This document shows positions 53,369 through 62,359 of a stretch of 64,000 nt of DNA, one piece after another (within the stretch, counting starts at the first letter, position 1; each line of letters opens with the position of its first letter). The DNA is from an uncultured Shimia sp. (lineage in GTDB: Bacteria > Pseudomonadota > Alphaproteobacteria > Rhodobacterales > Rhodobacteraceae): NCBI RefSeq assembly GCF_947498095.1, contig NZ_CANMJE010000004.1, forward strand, positions 62,001 through 126,000. The letters are read 5' to 3'. The notes under the pieces were generated by a model. The model was not told the origin of the DNA, did no database searches, and saw nothing but the letters and a program-made list of their open reading frames with translations. Both the position numbers and the translations under genes were made by a program.

Positions 53369-54745
53369 ACGGTTCGGCTTTGGACAGTAATTTTGTGGGC
53401 GCTTGTTGCGACTGGAACAGCCTACGCACAAGAAGACGTAGAGCGCACACTTATCACCAACGTGCACATCTTTGACGGTGTGAATGAAGCTCGGATAGAA
53501 AACGCAAACGTCCTGATCGAAGGGAACTTGATCGCGGAGGTGTCGACCGATCCGATTGAGGCTGCTGGCGCAACGGTTATTGATGCTGGCGGGCGAACCA
53601 TGACTCCCGGGTTCATCGACAACCACGTGCACTTGGCTCTACCCGGACCAACGATTCCTTTGATGGAGACCGACAAGACCTGGATGGATCTTGGAATTCA
53701 CGCTGCAGCACAGGCGGAAATGTACCTGATGCAGGGCTTTACGACTGTCCGGGACGCAGGTGGCGCAGATGCAGGTATTCGCCGTGCGATCGACAGCGGC
53801 GTAATTGACGGGCCGCGCGTTTACATCTCGGCCGCCTTTATCGGAGGACGGGGCGGACACGCAGATTTCGCATCCTTCACCAGCCCGCCCAATGCAGAAT
53901 CCAACATGAACCGGTTGAACATTGGCGTGGACGCGGATGGCGTGGATGCGGTTCTGAAGGCCGCGCGAAACAATTTTCGCATGGGCGCCAACCAGCTCAA
54001 GGTGATGCAATCTGGCGGCGTCGTATCGTCGTTCGACCCTTGGCAGATGGAAGGCCGTACCGTATCCGAAATCGAAGCGGCGGTGGAAATCGCTGAACAG
54101 TATGGCAGCTATGCCATGGCCCATTCCTATCGCAAAGACTCGATTATTCGCGCGTTGAATGCCGGAGTGAGGTCGATTGAACACGGGTTCATGTATGACT
54201 GCGAAATCGGTGCACTGATGGAGGAAAAGGGCGCCTTTATCACGACCAATTTGACAGCGTTTGATCCCGGCCTGACCACGATCCCGGCGATTGCCAGCAA
54301 TCCGTCGAGCCTGTCCAAGGCGATGTCTGCTTCGGCTGCCTTTACGAACTATCTGGATAATATGCGGGAATGCCCGGCCAAGCGTGGGCATCACACAGAC
54401 TGCGTTGGCACGGTTGATGCCTGTAACATCCAGGTTGCTTACGAAAAGCACCTCGCGCATGAGTTTTTTGGAGCTTACACATCCTTGGTAGCCTTGACCT
54501 CGGTTGGCGGGGAGATCGCGGCGATGAGCGGTGAGTTCATGAACCCCTACCCGGCTGGAAAACTGGGAGTGATTGAGCCTGGCGCCTATGCGGATCTGTT
54601 GATCCTTGACGGCAACCCACTGGAAGATTTCAGCGTGGTGGGCACCGGCGACAAATGGTTTGATGCGGAACCGCGCTCTGATAGCCCGGAAACCATTCGC
54701 ATCATCATGAAGGACGGTGTGATCTATAAGAACACGCTTCAGTAA
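53369..54745 (+). CDS. Secreted amidohydrolase, apparent ACG start
   Basis: A 458-residue amidohydrolase of the imidazolonepropionase/Xaa-Pro dipeptidase-like group. GFIDNHVHLALPG has the metal HxH near residue 90, QLKVMQSGGV the likely carboxylated Lys, YAMAHSYRKDS and IEHGFMYD further His ligands. A signal peptide (VRLWTVILWALVATGTAYAQ) directs it to the periplasm. This peptide would begin at ACG (53369), 5 bases after a perfect GGAGG. No ATG, GTG or TTG occurs in frame at a fitting place: TTG at 53318 gives a long non-signal N-terminus and TTG at 53393 a truncated signal. Confidence 0.78.
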   Translation, partial: TVRLWTVILWALVATGTAYAQEDVERTLITNVHIFDGVNEARIENANVLIEGNLIAEVSTDPIEAAGATVIDAGGRTMTPGFIDNHVHLALPGPTIPLMETDKTWMDLGIHAAAQAEMYLMQGFTTVRDAGGADAGIRRAIDSGVIDGPRVYISAAFIGGRGGHADFASFTSPPNAESNMNRLNIGVDADGVDAVLKAARNNFRMGANQLKVMQSGGVVSSFDPWQMEGRTVSEIEAAVEIAEQYGSYAMAHSYRKDSIIRALNAGVRSIEHGFMYDCEIGALMEEKGAFITTNLTAFDPGLTTIPAIASNPSSLSKAMSASAAFTNYLDNMRECPAKRGHHTDCVGTVDACNIQVAYEKHLAHEFFGAYTSLVALTSVGGEIAAMSGEFMNPYPAGKLGVIEPGAYADLLILDGNPLEDFSVVGTGDKWFDAEPRSDSPETIRIIMKDGVIYKNTLQ

Positions 54746-54751
54746 GCAAAA

Positions 54752-55981
54752 ATGAGTTTGAAAACACAGCCAATTCCCGGACCGTCAAAGGTCTGGGGTT
54801 TTGCACGCGGGATTTGTTTGGGCGCGGTGCTTGCTTGTACAGCCACCGCATCAGCCGCGCAGGGCCTTTCTGGCCCGTCTTCGGTCGAGGCAGATCTTGC
54901 ACCGGGTGACGGGCTGACGGACCCGATGTTCCGGTCGGATTTTCCGCGCAATATCGCGCCCGAATGGTTTCAATGGAAGGACGCGCTGGCAAAGAGCGGG
55001 TTTCGGTTCAACCTCGATTACCTGTCGTTGGGCCAATGGTCGAACGCCACGTTTGGCGAAGGTGAGGCCGGGGGCGGCATAGCGCGGTTTTATGGCAGTT
55101 GGCAGGCGACAGATCTCGGGTCGCTGACCTTCAAGCTGGAAAACAGGCACGCATATGGGGCAGTGGCGCCGCAGTTCCTGGGACTGGACGGCGGTGCATT
55201 GTCGATCACCGGCACGGCGTTCAATGACAATGGGACTATGCTGACCAATCTGTTCTGGACGCAACGGGCAGAAAACGGATCCTGGACACTGCAATTCGGT
55301 CAGCTTGACGTCACCGATTTCCTCGACCTTTACGGCGCTGTAAGTCCCTATAGCGGCTTTCAAAACCTGGCGTTCAACACCAACCCAACCATCAATGCCC
55401 CCAATCCGGGGTTAGGGATCGCCGGCGGCTTGAAGTTAAACGATAATTTCTATCTTGTCGGCAGTATTGCTGACGCCAATGCGGACCCGACAAGCCCCGA
55501 TCTGGATGTTTTCAGCGAAGGCGATCTCTTCAAGAGTCTGGAGATCGGCTATACCAGCGGCTTTGACCGTATCTATTTTGACAATGTTCACCTGACGCTC
55601 TGGCACGCAGATGCTGCGGACAATGGCACGCGGCCCGAAGATTATGGCGCTGCAGTCTCGGCGGCATGGTTCGTGGACAACAAATGGATGCCCTTTTTTC
55701 GCGCGGGCCGCTCCAAGGCCACAGCTGCTTTGTACGAGACCTCGGTGTCCGCAGGTGTGGCCTATTACGGGCGCAACACTGATGCGGCGGGGCTTGGCCT
55801 GAACTGGGCCGAGGCGCGCGGTTTGCCGGGCAGCCAGTTCACGGCAGAGGCCTTCTATCGGTTCTCGATCTCTCCAGGCCTCTACATCACCCCTTCGATT
55901 CAATACATCAACAACCCGCTCTTGGACCCGTCACAGGACGACATGGTGATCTTTGGGTTAAGAACGCGGATTGTTTTCTGA
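54752..55981 (+). CDS. OprB-like outer-membrane porin
   Basis: A 409-residue beta-barrel protein with a signal peptide ending ASAAQG. Alternating amphipathic strands (GSLTFKLENRHAYG, WTLQFGQLDVTDFLDLYG, ITPSIQYINNP) and a C-terminal Phe (LRTRIVF) mark an outer-membrane porin of the carbohydrate-selective OprB family. It starts 6 bases after the amidohydrolase stop, so substrate uptake and periplasmic hydrolysis are probably linked. The actual solute is unknown. Confidence 0.85.
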   Translation: MSLKTQPIPGPSKVWGFARGICLGAVLACTATASAAQGLSGPSSVEADLAPGDGLTDPMFRSDFPRNIAPEWFQWKDALAKSGFRFNLDYLSLGQWSNATFGEGEAGGGIARFYGSWQATDLGSLTFKLENRHAYGAVAPQFLGLDGGALSITGTAFNDNGTMLTNLFWTQRAENGSWTLQFGQLDVTDFLDLYGAVSPYSGFQNLAFNTNPTINAPNPGLGIAGGLKLNDNFYLVGSIADANADPTSPDLDVFSEGDLFKSLEIGYTSGFDRIYFDNVHLTLWHADAADNGTRPEDYGAAVSAAWFVDNKWMPFFRAGRSKATAALYETSVSAGVAYYGRNTDAAGLGLNWAEARGLPGSQFTAEAFYRFSISPGLYITPSIQYINNPLLDPSQDDMVIFGLRTRIVF

Positions 55982-55995
55982 CAGCAGGTTGCACC

Positions 55996-57435
55996 TTACT
56001 GCCGCCCAATCAGCGCTGCGTAGAAGTTGATGCCCGCCTGCAGGTTCTCGATCGACAGGCGCTCGTCGATGCCGTGAAACCGGGTGAGGTCGTCACCGGT
56101 GATCTGGAACGGGTTGATGCGATAGGCGGCATCCGCGGCCTTGGCGTAATGGCGCGCGTCTGTGGCGGCGATGGTCAGGCCCGGCACGGTGGTGATCGGT
56201 CCAAAGGCGGCGCGGATCGAGGCTTCGATATCGAGGTAGCCGGGGCCGGATGAATCCGACACGGGCGAGGCCGGCGAAGTAAAGTCACGGTTCACCACAA
56301 TCTCGATGCTGTCATCGTCGATGGCAGAGCGTACATGTTCGATGATGCTGTCCACTGTGTCACGCGGGTGGATACGAAAGTTGATGGTGGCCACGGCGCG
56401 GGTCGGCAGGACGTTTTCCTTGGGCGAGCCTTCGAGCATGGTGGGCGCCGTGGTGGTGCGCAGCATGGCGTCGGTCGAAGCGGACCCGGAGAGGATGCTC
56501 TCCAGAACCGGATCAAACAGCCAGCGGTTGGCAAAAATTGCCCGTTTGTCGAGGCTAAAGTGGCGGCCCAGAGCGTCGAAGAACTCGGCCGAGACTCCGG
56601 TCAATCCACCCGGCACAGGGTTTTGTTGCAGCCGGTGCACGGCCCCTGCCAGTTTGCCCACGGCGGTGTCACGCGGTGGCATAGAGGAATGGCCACCCCC
56701 GGATGTGGCAACCAGTTGCAGCGTCACATAACCCTTTTCAGAGAGGTTGATGCTGGCCACAGGCACATCAAGACCCGGGATGATGTCATCCAGCACAAAA
56801 GAGCCTTCGTCCAGCGCCCATGCGAGTTGTACGCCTGCGTCATTCAGGTGTTTGGCCACGGCCACCGCTCCGCGCCCGCCGGTTTCTTCGTCTCCGCCAA
56901 AGCTGAGATAGATGGTGCGTTCGGGTGTGAAGCCATTTTCAAGCAGTTGTTCGACCACAGTCAGGATGGTGATCATCGCGCCCTTGTTATCCAGTGTGCC
57001 GCGCCCCCAGACAAAGGTGTCGTCCACTGTGCCGCCATAGGGGTCGGTGGTCCACTGATCGGGCGAGGCAATCGGCACCACGTCATAATGCGCGGCCAAC
57101 AGTACAGGTTGCAGATCAGGGTTTTTGCCTTGCCATTTGAACAGCGGCGTGACGGGCCGCAGCTCAGTCATGTCCAGTTCGGCATGTGTGCGGGGATAGG
57201 CCTCGGACAACCAATCGAGGTAAGCGCGAAAGTCGGGGCGGAACATGTCGGTCGAATCCGTTTCGAACTGAACCGCGCGTGACAGGTTGGTCACGGCCTT
57301 GGTGAGGTCAGTCTCAAAGATAAATGGCTCGGTCTCGGCCACCGGGGCGGGCTTGTAGCGCAGGGTGTTGACCCCGATCACCGCAACCAGCGCCACGATC
57401 ACCAGCAAAACCCCAAACAGAATACGCTTTAACAT
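55996..57435 (-). CDS. M20-family peptidase, PM20D1/carboxypeptidase S-like
   Basis: A 479-residue metallopeptidase with an N-terminal membrane anchor (residues 4-22) and a periplasmic M20 domain. LLAAHYDVVP has the first zinc His, WGRGTLDNKGAM the bridging Asp, FGGDEETGGRGA the catalytic Glu pair, and LDEGSF the next ligand. A lid domain (GYVTLQLVATSGGGHSSMPP) follows. Relatives include N-acyl amino acid hydrolases/synthases (PM20D1) and yeast carboxypeptidase S. It converges with the porin gene (15 bases). Confidence 0.88.
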   Translation of the reverse strand: MLKRILFGVLLVIVALVAVIGVNTLRYKPAPVAETEPFIFETDLTKAVTNLSRAVQFETDSTDMFRPDFRAYLDWLSEAYPRTHAELDMTELRPVTPLFKWQGKNPDLQPVLLAAHYDVVPIASPDQWTTDPYGGTVDDTFVWGRGTLDNKGAMITILTVVEQLLENGFTPERTIYLSFGGDEETGGRGAVAVAKHLNDAGVQLAWALDEGSFVLDDIIPGLDVPVASINLSEKGYVTLQLVATSGGGHSSMPPRDTAVGKLAGAVHRLQQNPVPGGLTGVSAEFFDALGRHFSLDKRAIFANRWLFDPVLESILSGSASTDAMLRTTTAPTMLEGSPKENVLPTRAVATINFRIHPRDTVDSIIEHVRSAIDDDSIEIVVNRDFTSPASPVSDSSGPGYLDIEASIRAAFGPITTVPGLTIAATDARHYAKAADAAYRINPFQITGDDLTRFHGIDERLSIENLQAGINFYAALIGRQ

Positions 57436-57610
57436 CTGAAAATCCTCCCGTTACCGGGAAACTTGCCCAAGGCGCCCGGCCGAGTCACGATTTACTTCGC
57501 GTCAAAAAAGGCGCCTTATTCGTCAAATCCGACACTTGACCGCCGCAAACAACCTTGCAAGCAGAGAGGACGCACCGCAGGTTGTTGGAAACCCTGCAAG
57601 GAACCCTGAC

Positions 57611-58843
57611 ATGCGCCTGCAAGACTTAGACGTCATCATCACCGCCCCTCCGGCCCCCGGCTGGGGTGGACGCTATTGGATCTTTGTGAAAGTCACCAGC
57701 GACACCGGGATCACAGGTTGGGGCGAATGCTATGCCTCCTCGGTTGCGCCCGAGGCAATGGTGCCGGTGATCCGCGACGTGTTTGAGCGCTATTTCTTTG
57801 GGGAAAACCCGGAAAACATCGAACGCATCTTCCGGCGCACTTATTCCTCGGGGTTCACGCAACGCCCCGACCTCACCGTCATGGGTGCCTATTCCGGGCT
57901 TGAGATGGCCTGTTGGGACATTGTTGGCAAGGATCGCGACCGCCCGGTTTATCAACTGATCGGCGGCAAGGTGAACGACCGTCTGCGCGCCTATACTTAT
58001 CTTTACCCGCTGGCCCATCAGAACATTAACGAGTTCTGGTCTTCGCCTGAGATGGCGGCGGAAAGTGCCGCGGCGGCGGTCGATAAGGGCTATACGGCTG
58101 TGAAATTTGACCCGGCAGGCCCTTACACCATGCGCGGCGGACATATGCCTGCGATGAATGACATCACCAAGTCTGTCGCCTTTTGCAAAGCCATCCGCGA
58201 GGCGGTGGGCGACAAGGCCGATTTGCTGTTTGGCACGCATGGGCAATTCTCGACCGCAGGTGCCATTCGATTGGGCACGGCGTTGGAACCCTATTCGCCC
58301 TTGTGGTTCGAGGAACCGATCCCGCCAGACAACTACGCCGAGATGGCCAAGGTGGCCCGCGCAGTCACAACCCCTGTGGCCACCGGTGAGCGGCTGACCA
58401 CCAAGGCTGAGTTTGCCGAAGTGTTGCGTCAGGGTGCCGCGACGATCCTGCAACCCGCACTGGGGCGCGCGGGCGGTATCTGGGAAATGAAAAAGGTCGC
58501 GGCGATTGCCGAGGTCTACAACGCGCAGATGGCGCCGCATCTTTATGCCGGGCCGATTGAGTGGGCAGCCAACATTCAACTGGGCGTGTCGATCCCGAAC
58601 TGCCTGTTGGCGGAAAGCATCGAAACCGATTTCCATTATAATTTGGTCAAGCACAGCTTCCGGGTTGAGGATGGCTTTATCGAAGCCCCAGAGGCACCGG
58701 GACTGGGTATTGAGGTCGACGAAGACCTCGCCCGCGCACATCCCTGGACCGGTACTGGCCTGCATCTGGAAATGCAGGACGCGCCCTGCGACTATGCAGG
58801 CGGCAACAATTTCGTCGGCGGGGCTCCTCCGATTGAGGAGTGA
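57611..58843 (+). CDS. Mandelate racemase/muconate-lactonising-type enzyme (sugar acid dehydratase-like)
   Basis: A 410-residue enolase-superfamily protein. The capping domain contains SSGFTQRPDLTVMGAYSGLEMACWD. The barrel has VKFDPAGPYT, the metal region LLFGTHGQFSTAGAIRLG, WFEEPIPPDN with the Glu ligands, and AQMAPHLYAGPIEWAA with the likely catalytic His. The pattern resembles acid-sugar dehydratases of the superfamily rather than true mandelate racemase; the substrate is unassigned. ATG at 57611 has AAGGAA 8 bases upstream and gives the usual N-terminus MRLQDLDVIITAP. The acetyltransferase gene follows after 16 bases. Confidence 0.85.
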   Translation: MRLQDLDVIITAPPAPGWGGRYWIFVKVTSDTGITGWGECYASSVAPEAMVPVIRDVFERYFFGENPENIERIFRRTYSSGFTQRPDLTVMGAYSGLEMACWDIVGKDRDRPVYQLIGGKVNDRLRAYTYLYPLAHQNINEFWSSPEMAAESAAAAVDKGYTAVKFDPAGPYTMRGGHMPAMNDITKSVAFCKAIREAVGDKADLLFGTHGQFSTAGAIRLGTALEPYSPLWFEEPIPPDNYAEMAKVARAVTTPVATGERLTTKAEFAEVLRQGAATILQPALGRAGGIWEMKKVAAIAEVYNAQMAPHLYAGPIEWAANIQLGVSIPNCLLAESIETDFHYNLVKHSFRVEDGFIEAPEAPGLGIEVDEDLARAHPWTGTGLHLEMQDAPCDYAGGNNFVGGAPPIEE

Positions 58844-58859
58844 CGGCTAAGAGGGTGAC

Positions 58860-59411
58860 ATGAAAACCGAGCGCGAGAAGATGGAGGCCGGTGCGTGGTA
58901 CACTTGTCTTGACGACGAGTTGGAAGCGATGCGCCAAACGGCTCGGTCTGCGGTTCATCAGCACAATTCGCTGGCACCAGACCAGCGTGGTGCGATGGGA
59001 CCAGCACTCGCACAGTTACTGACAGTCGGCGATGCCTATATCGAGGCGCCTTTTCACTGTGCCTATGGCGTAAACACTACGCTTGGACATCAGGTCTACC
59101 TGAACGCGGGCTGCACAATCCTTGATTGTGCCCTTGTGACGGTTGGAAACCAGTGCCAATTCGGACCGAACGTGCAGATTTACTGTGCTGAACACCACAA
59201 AGATCCCGTTAAGCGCAACGAAGAAGGTCTGGAAAAGGCCCTGCCCGTTCGGATCGGCAACCGTGTCTGGATTGGCGGCGGGGCGATCATTCTGGCCGGG
59301 GTCACGATTGGCGATGGCGCGGTGGTCGGGGCTGGCAGCGTCATCACCAAGGATGTGGCCGCGGGCGCGGTCGTGGTGGGCAACCCCGCGCGGATCGTCG
59401 AGCAACACTAA
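58860..59411 (+). CDS. maa: Maltose O-acetyltransferase-like hexapeptide transferase
   Basis: A 183-residue left-handed beta-helix acyltransferase. MEAGAWYTCLDDELEAMRQTA is the Maa-type N-terminal helix region, FHCAYGVNTTLGHQVYLNAG begins the helix, and CAEHHKDPVKRNEEGLE contains the active-site His. Hexapeptide repeats run to VVGAGSVITKDVAAGAVVVGNPARI. It acetylates sugars or similar polyols with acetyl-CoA; the true acceptor is unknown. It starts 16 bases after the enolase-superfamily gene. Confidence 0.9.
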   Translation: MKTEREKMEAGAWYTCLDDELEAMRQTARSAVHQHNSLAPDQRGAMGPALAQLLTVGDAYIEAPFHCAYGVNTTLGHQVYLNAGCTILDCALVTVGNQCQFGPNVQIYCAEHHKDPVKRNEEGLEKALPVRIGNRVWIGGGAIILAGVTIGDGAVVGAGSVITKDVAAGAVVVGNPARIVEQH

Positions 59412-59528
59412 GAGCGCGCAGTTCCCAAGCTGTAACAAGTGGACTTTCCGCCAACACTGACATCCCGATCTCGCCACATCCAAAATCCCGTGTTATATCT
59501 TGGTAAAGACCACGAGAAAGACGCGCAC

Positions 59529-59855
59529 GTGAACATGCAGACACCCCCGGCCCCGCCATCAGAAATGGCGCGCAGTGCAGCTGCCGCCGCTGCCTATTTG
59601 AAAACGCTGGCCCATGAAGGACGGCTGATGATCCTGTGTCATCTCGGTTCGGGCGAGAAATCGGTGGGCGAGCTGGAGAGCCTTTTGGAGATCCGTCAGG
59701 CCGCGGTCAGCCAGATGCTGGCGCGCCTGCGCGAAGAGGGTCTGGTGGCAACTCGGCGCGACGGCAAGACGATCTATTACAGCCTTGCGGACAACAATAC
59801 CTCTGAGGTGATCGGTATGCTCTATCGGTTGTTCTGCGGACCGGCCGAGGACTAG
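59529..59855 (+). CDS. ArsR-family regulator, SqrR/BigR type
   Basis: A 108-residue winged-helix repressor. Two cysteines stand in LMILCHLGSGEKSVGEL (Cys37) and MLYRLFCGPAED (Cys103), 66 residues apart. That is the spacing of the persulfide-sensing dithiol of SqrR, and also fits the BigR/YgaV group. RQAAVSQMLARLREEGLV is the recognition helix. It should leave DNA when the cysteines are joined by sulfane sulfur or oxidised. GTG at 59529 has AGAAAG 8 bases upstream; the ATG at 59535 is the alternative. No sulfide oxidation gene is adjacent; the helicase gene starts 3 bases later. Confidence 0.82.
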   Translation: MNMQTPPAPPSEMARSAAAAAAYLKTLAHEGRLMILCHLGSGEKSVGELESLLEIRQAAVSQMLARLREEGLVATRRDGKTIYYSLADNNTSEVIGMLYRLFCGPAED

Positions 59856-59858
59856 GTC

Positions 59859-62273
59859 TTGGCCCCGCGCGGCCTGCCCCCACTTTTTGAGAATTGGTTT
59901 GCCAGCCGTGGCTGGCAGGCGCACCCGCATCAATTGGACATGCTGGCGCGCGCCGATGCCCCATGCCAATTGCTGATCGCGCCCACGGGCGGCGGCAAGA
60001 CCATGGCGGGGTTCCTGCCCTCGTTGGTCGATCTGGCAGAAAACGGCCATGAGGGCCTGCACACGCTCTATATCTCGCCGTTAAAGGCGCTGGCGGCGGA
60101 CATCAAACGCAACCTGCGCACCCCCGTCGATGAGATGGGTCTATCGATCCGCATTGAGGACCGCACCGGGGACACCTCGCAAACCCGCAAGAAAGCACAG
60201 CGGGTGGACCCGCCACATATCTTGCTGACCACACCCGAAAGCCTTGCGCTGCTTACGTCTTACGAAGACGCGCCGCGCATGTTCAAGGGGCTGAAACGAG
60301 TCATTGTCGACGAGATTCACGCGTTGGCAGAAAGCAAACGTGGGGATCAGCTGATGCTGGCACTGGCGCGGCTGCAGACCCTTTGCCCGAACCTGCGCCG
60401 GGTTGGCCTCTCGGCGACGGTCGACAAGCCCGATCAGATCGCAGGTCTTCTGGCACGCCACCCAGACCCTTGCGACGTTCTGGTGGCCGATCCGGGGCCG
60501 GACCCCGACATCGCGATGCTGAAGACCGAAGAACACCCGCCGTGGTCTGGGGGTGGCGCGGCCTATGCGATCCCTGCGGTGATGCAGGAAATCCGCAAAC
60601 ACAACACCACGCTGATCTTTCACAACACCCGCGCGCAGGCCGAGATATTCTTTCACAATCTCTGGCTGGCCAATGACGAGAGCCTGCCCATTGGCATTCA
60701 CCACGGCAGCCTGGACCGCCAACAGCGCGAACGGGTCGAGGCCGCGATGGTGCGCGGCGACCTGCGGGCGATTGTCTGTACCGGCAGTCTGGATCTCGGC
60801 ATCGACTGGGGTGATGTGGAACTGGTGATCCAAGTAGGCGCGCCAAAGAACGTCAAGCGGCTGGTGCAACGGATCGGGCGCGCCAATCACCGCTATAACG
60901 CGCCGTCCAAGGCGTTGTTGGTGCCCGCCAACCGGTTTGAAGTCATTGAGTGCGTTGCCGCGCTGCAAGCAGTTCGCGACCACGATCTGGATGGCGAAAC
61001 ACGCGGCGACGGGCCGCGAGATGTTCTGTGTCAGCATATCATGCTGCGCGCGGCCTCGGGACCTTTTGAGGCCGACGCCCTGTACACCGAATTGACCAGC
61101 GTTGGGGCTTATGTTGGGCTGGCGCGTGAAGCCTTTGATGACTGTCTCGATTTCTGCGCCACCGGAGGCTATGCCCTGCGCGCCTATGATCGCTGGCAAC
61201 GGTTGGTTCAGCGCGCCGATGGGCAGTGGCAGTTGCGCGACCCGCGCGCGGCGGCGCGCATCCGCATGAACGCAGGCACCATTCAGGACACCGACACGCT
61301 GAAAGTTCGGCTGAAACGGTCGCGCGGCGGCAGGCCATTGGGAGAGATCGAAGAAGGCTTTGCCGCCTCGCTCGGTCCCGGTGATACCTTCCTGATCGGC
61401 GGCCGTATCGTGCGCTATGAAGGTCTGCGAGAGATGACGGTTGAGGTCAGTCGCAATGCCAGCAAAAAGCCCAAGATCGCCACCTTTATGGGCACGAAAT
61501 TCGCCACCTCGACGCAGCTGTCACAACGTATCCTGCGGCTGTTTCAACAAGACGACTGGCCCGAGTTGCCAGACCACACTGCTGACTGGCTGCGGCTGCA
61601 ACGCGATCTGTCGCGCCTGCCAGAGCCGGACCGGCTGTTGGTTGAAAGCTTTCCAAGAGATGGAAGGGAAAATCTGTGTGTTTACGGGTTTGCGGGTCGA
61701 AACGCGCAACAGACACTGGGGCTATTGCTAACCAAGCGCATGGAAGAATTGGGCCTTGCGCCGATGGGGTTTGTCGCCACCGATTACGCCACGCTGATCT
61801 GGGGCCTGGACGCGCCGGGCGATCCCACGCCGCTGTTTGACCCAATTGCCCTGCGCGAGGGGATGGATGGCTGGCTGGCCGGTAACTCTCTGATGAAGCG
61901 CACTTTTCGCGGCGCTGCCACAATCGCTGGGCTGATAGAGCGCAACACGCCATCGGCCCGCAAATCCGGACGACAAGCGACTTTTTCCAGCGACATCCTT
62001 TATGACACGTTGCTGAAGTATGACCCAGGGCATTTGCTGATGCAGATCACGCGGGAAGAGGCGATGCGCGGGCTGGTGGATTTTGCGCGGATCGAAGAAA
62101 TGCTCGCCCGGATTGATGGGCGGATCGACCTGGTGCGCGTCGACCATGTGACGCCCCTGTCTGCGCCGCTGTTTCTGGAGGTCGGCAAAGAGCGCATTGA
62201 TGGCGAGGCCGAAGAGCGGCTGTTGGCGGAAGAAAGCGAGGCCCTGATGCGGGATGCTGGGCTGACACCCTGA
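59859..62273 (+). CDS. Ligase-associated DEXH-box DNA helicase (Lhr-like)
   Basis: An 804-residue SF2 helicase of the ligase-associated DNA damage response type. LLIAPTGGGKTMAGF is Walker A (about residue 40), VIVDEIHALAESKRGDQ the DEIH box, LSATVDKP motif III, and VKRLVQRIGRANHR motif VI. A winged-helix and C-terminal DUF-type region follow. In many bacteria it forms an operon with a DNA ligase, an exonuclease and PdeM. Here only PdeM is next to it. The TTG start lies 3 bases after the regulator stop. Confidence 0.93.
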   Translation: MAPRGLPPLFENWFASRGWQAHPHQLDMLARADAPCQLLIAPTGGGKTMAGFLPSLVDLAENGHEGLHTLYISPLKALAADIKRNLRTPVDEMGLSIRIEDRTGDTSQTRKKAQRVDPPHILLTTPESLALLTSYEDAPRMFKGLKRVIVDEIHALAESKRGDQLMLALARLQTLCPNLRRVGLSATVDKPDQIAGLLARHPDPCDVLVADPGPDPDIAMLKTEEHPPWSGGGAAYAIPAVMQEIRKHNTTLIFHNTRAQAEIFFHNLWLANDESLPIGIHHGSLDRQQRERVEAAMVRGDLRAIVCTGSLDLGIDWGDVELVIQVGAPKNVKRLVQRIGRANHRYNAPSKALLVPANRFEVIECVAALQAVRDHDLDGETRGDGPRDVLCQHIMLRAASGPFEADALYTELTSVGAYVGLAREAFDDCLDFCATGGYALRAYDRWQRLVQRADGQWQLRDPRAAARIRMNAGTIQDTDTLKVRLKRSRGGRPLGEIEEGFAASLGPGDTFLIGGRIVRYEGLREMTVEVSRNASKKPKIATFMGTKFATSTQLSQRILRLFQQDDWPELPDHTADWLRLQRDLSRLPEPDRLLVESFPRDGRENLCVYGFAGRNAQQTLGLLLTKRMEELGLAPMGFVATDYATLIWGLDAPGDPTPLFDPIALREGMDGWLAGNSLMKRTFRGAATIAGLIERNTPSARKSGRQATFSSDILYDTLLKYDPGHLLMQITREEAMRGLVDFARIEEMLARIDGRIDLVRVDHVTPLSAPLFLEVGKERIDGEAEERLLAEESEALMRDAGLTP

Positions 62274-62359
62274 TCCTGGCCTGAATTTCTGCCTGAAGTT
62301 CATGGGGCACAGGCGCCTTTCTCTTGCCCAGAACGCCAATATGCGTCACCAATTGGACC

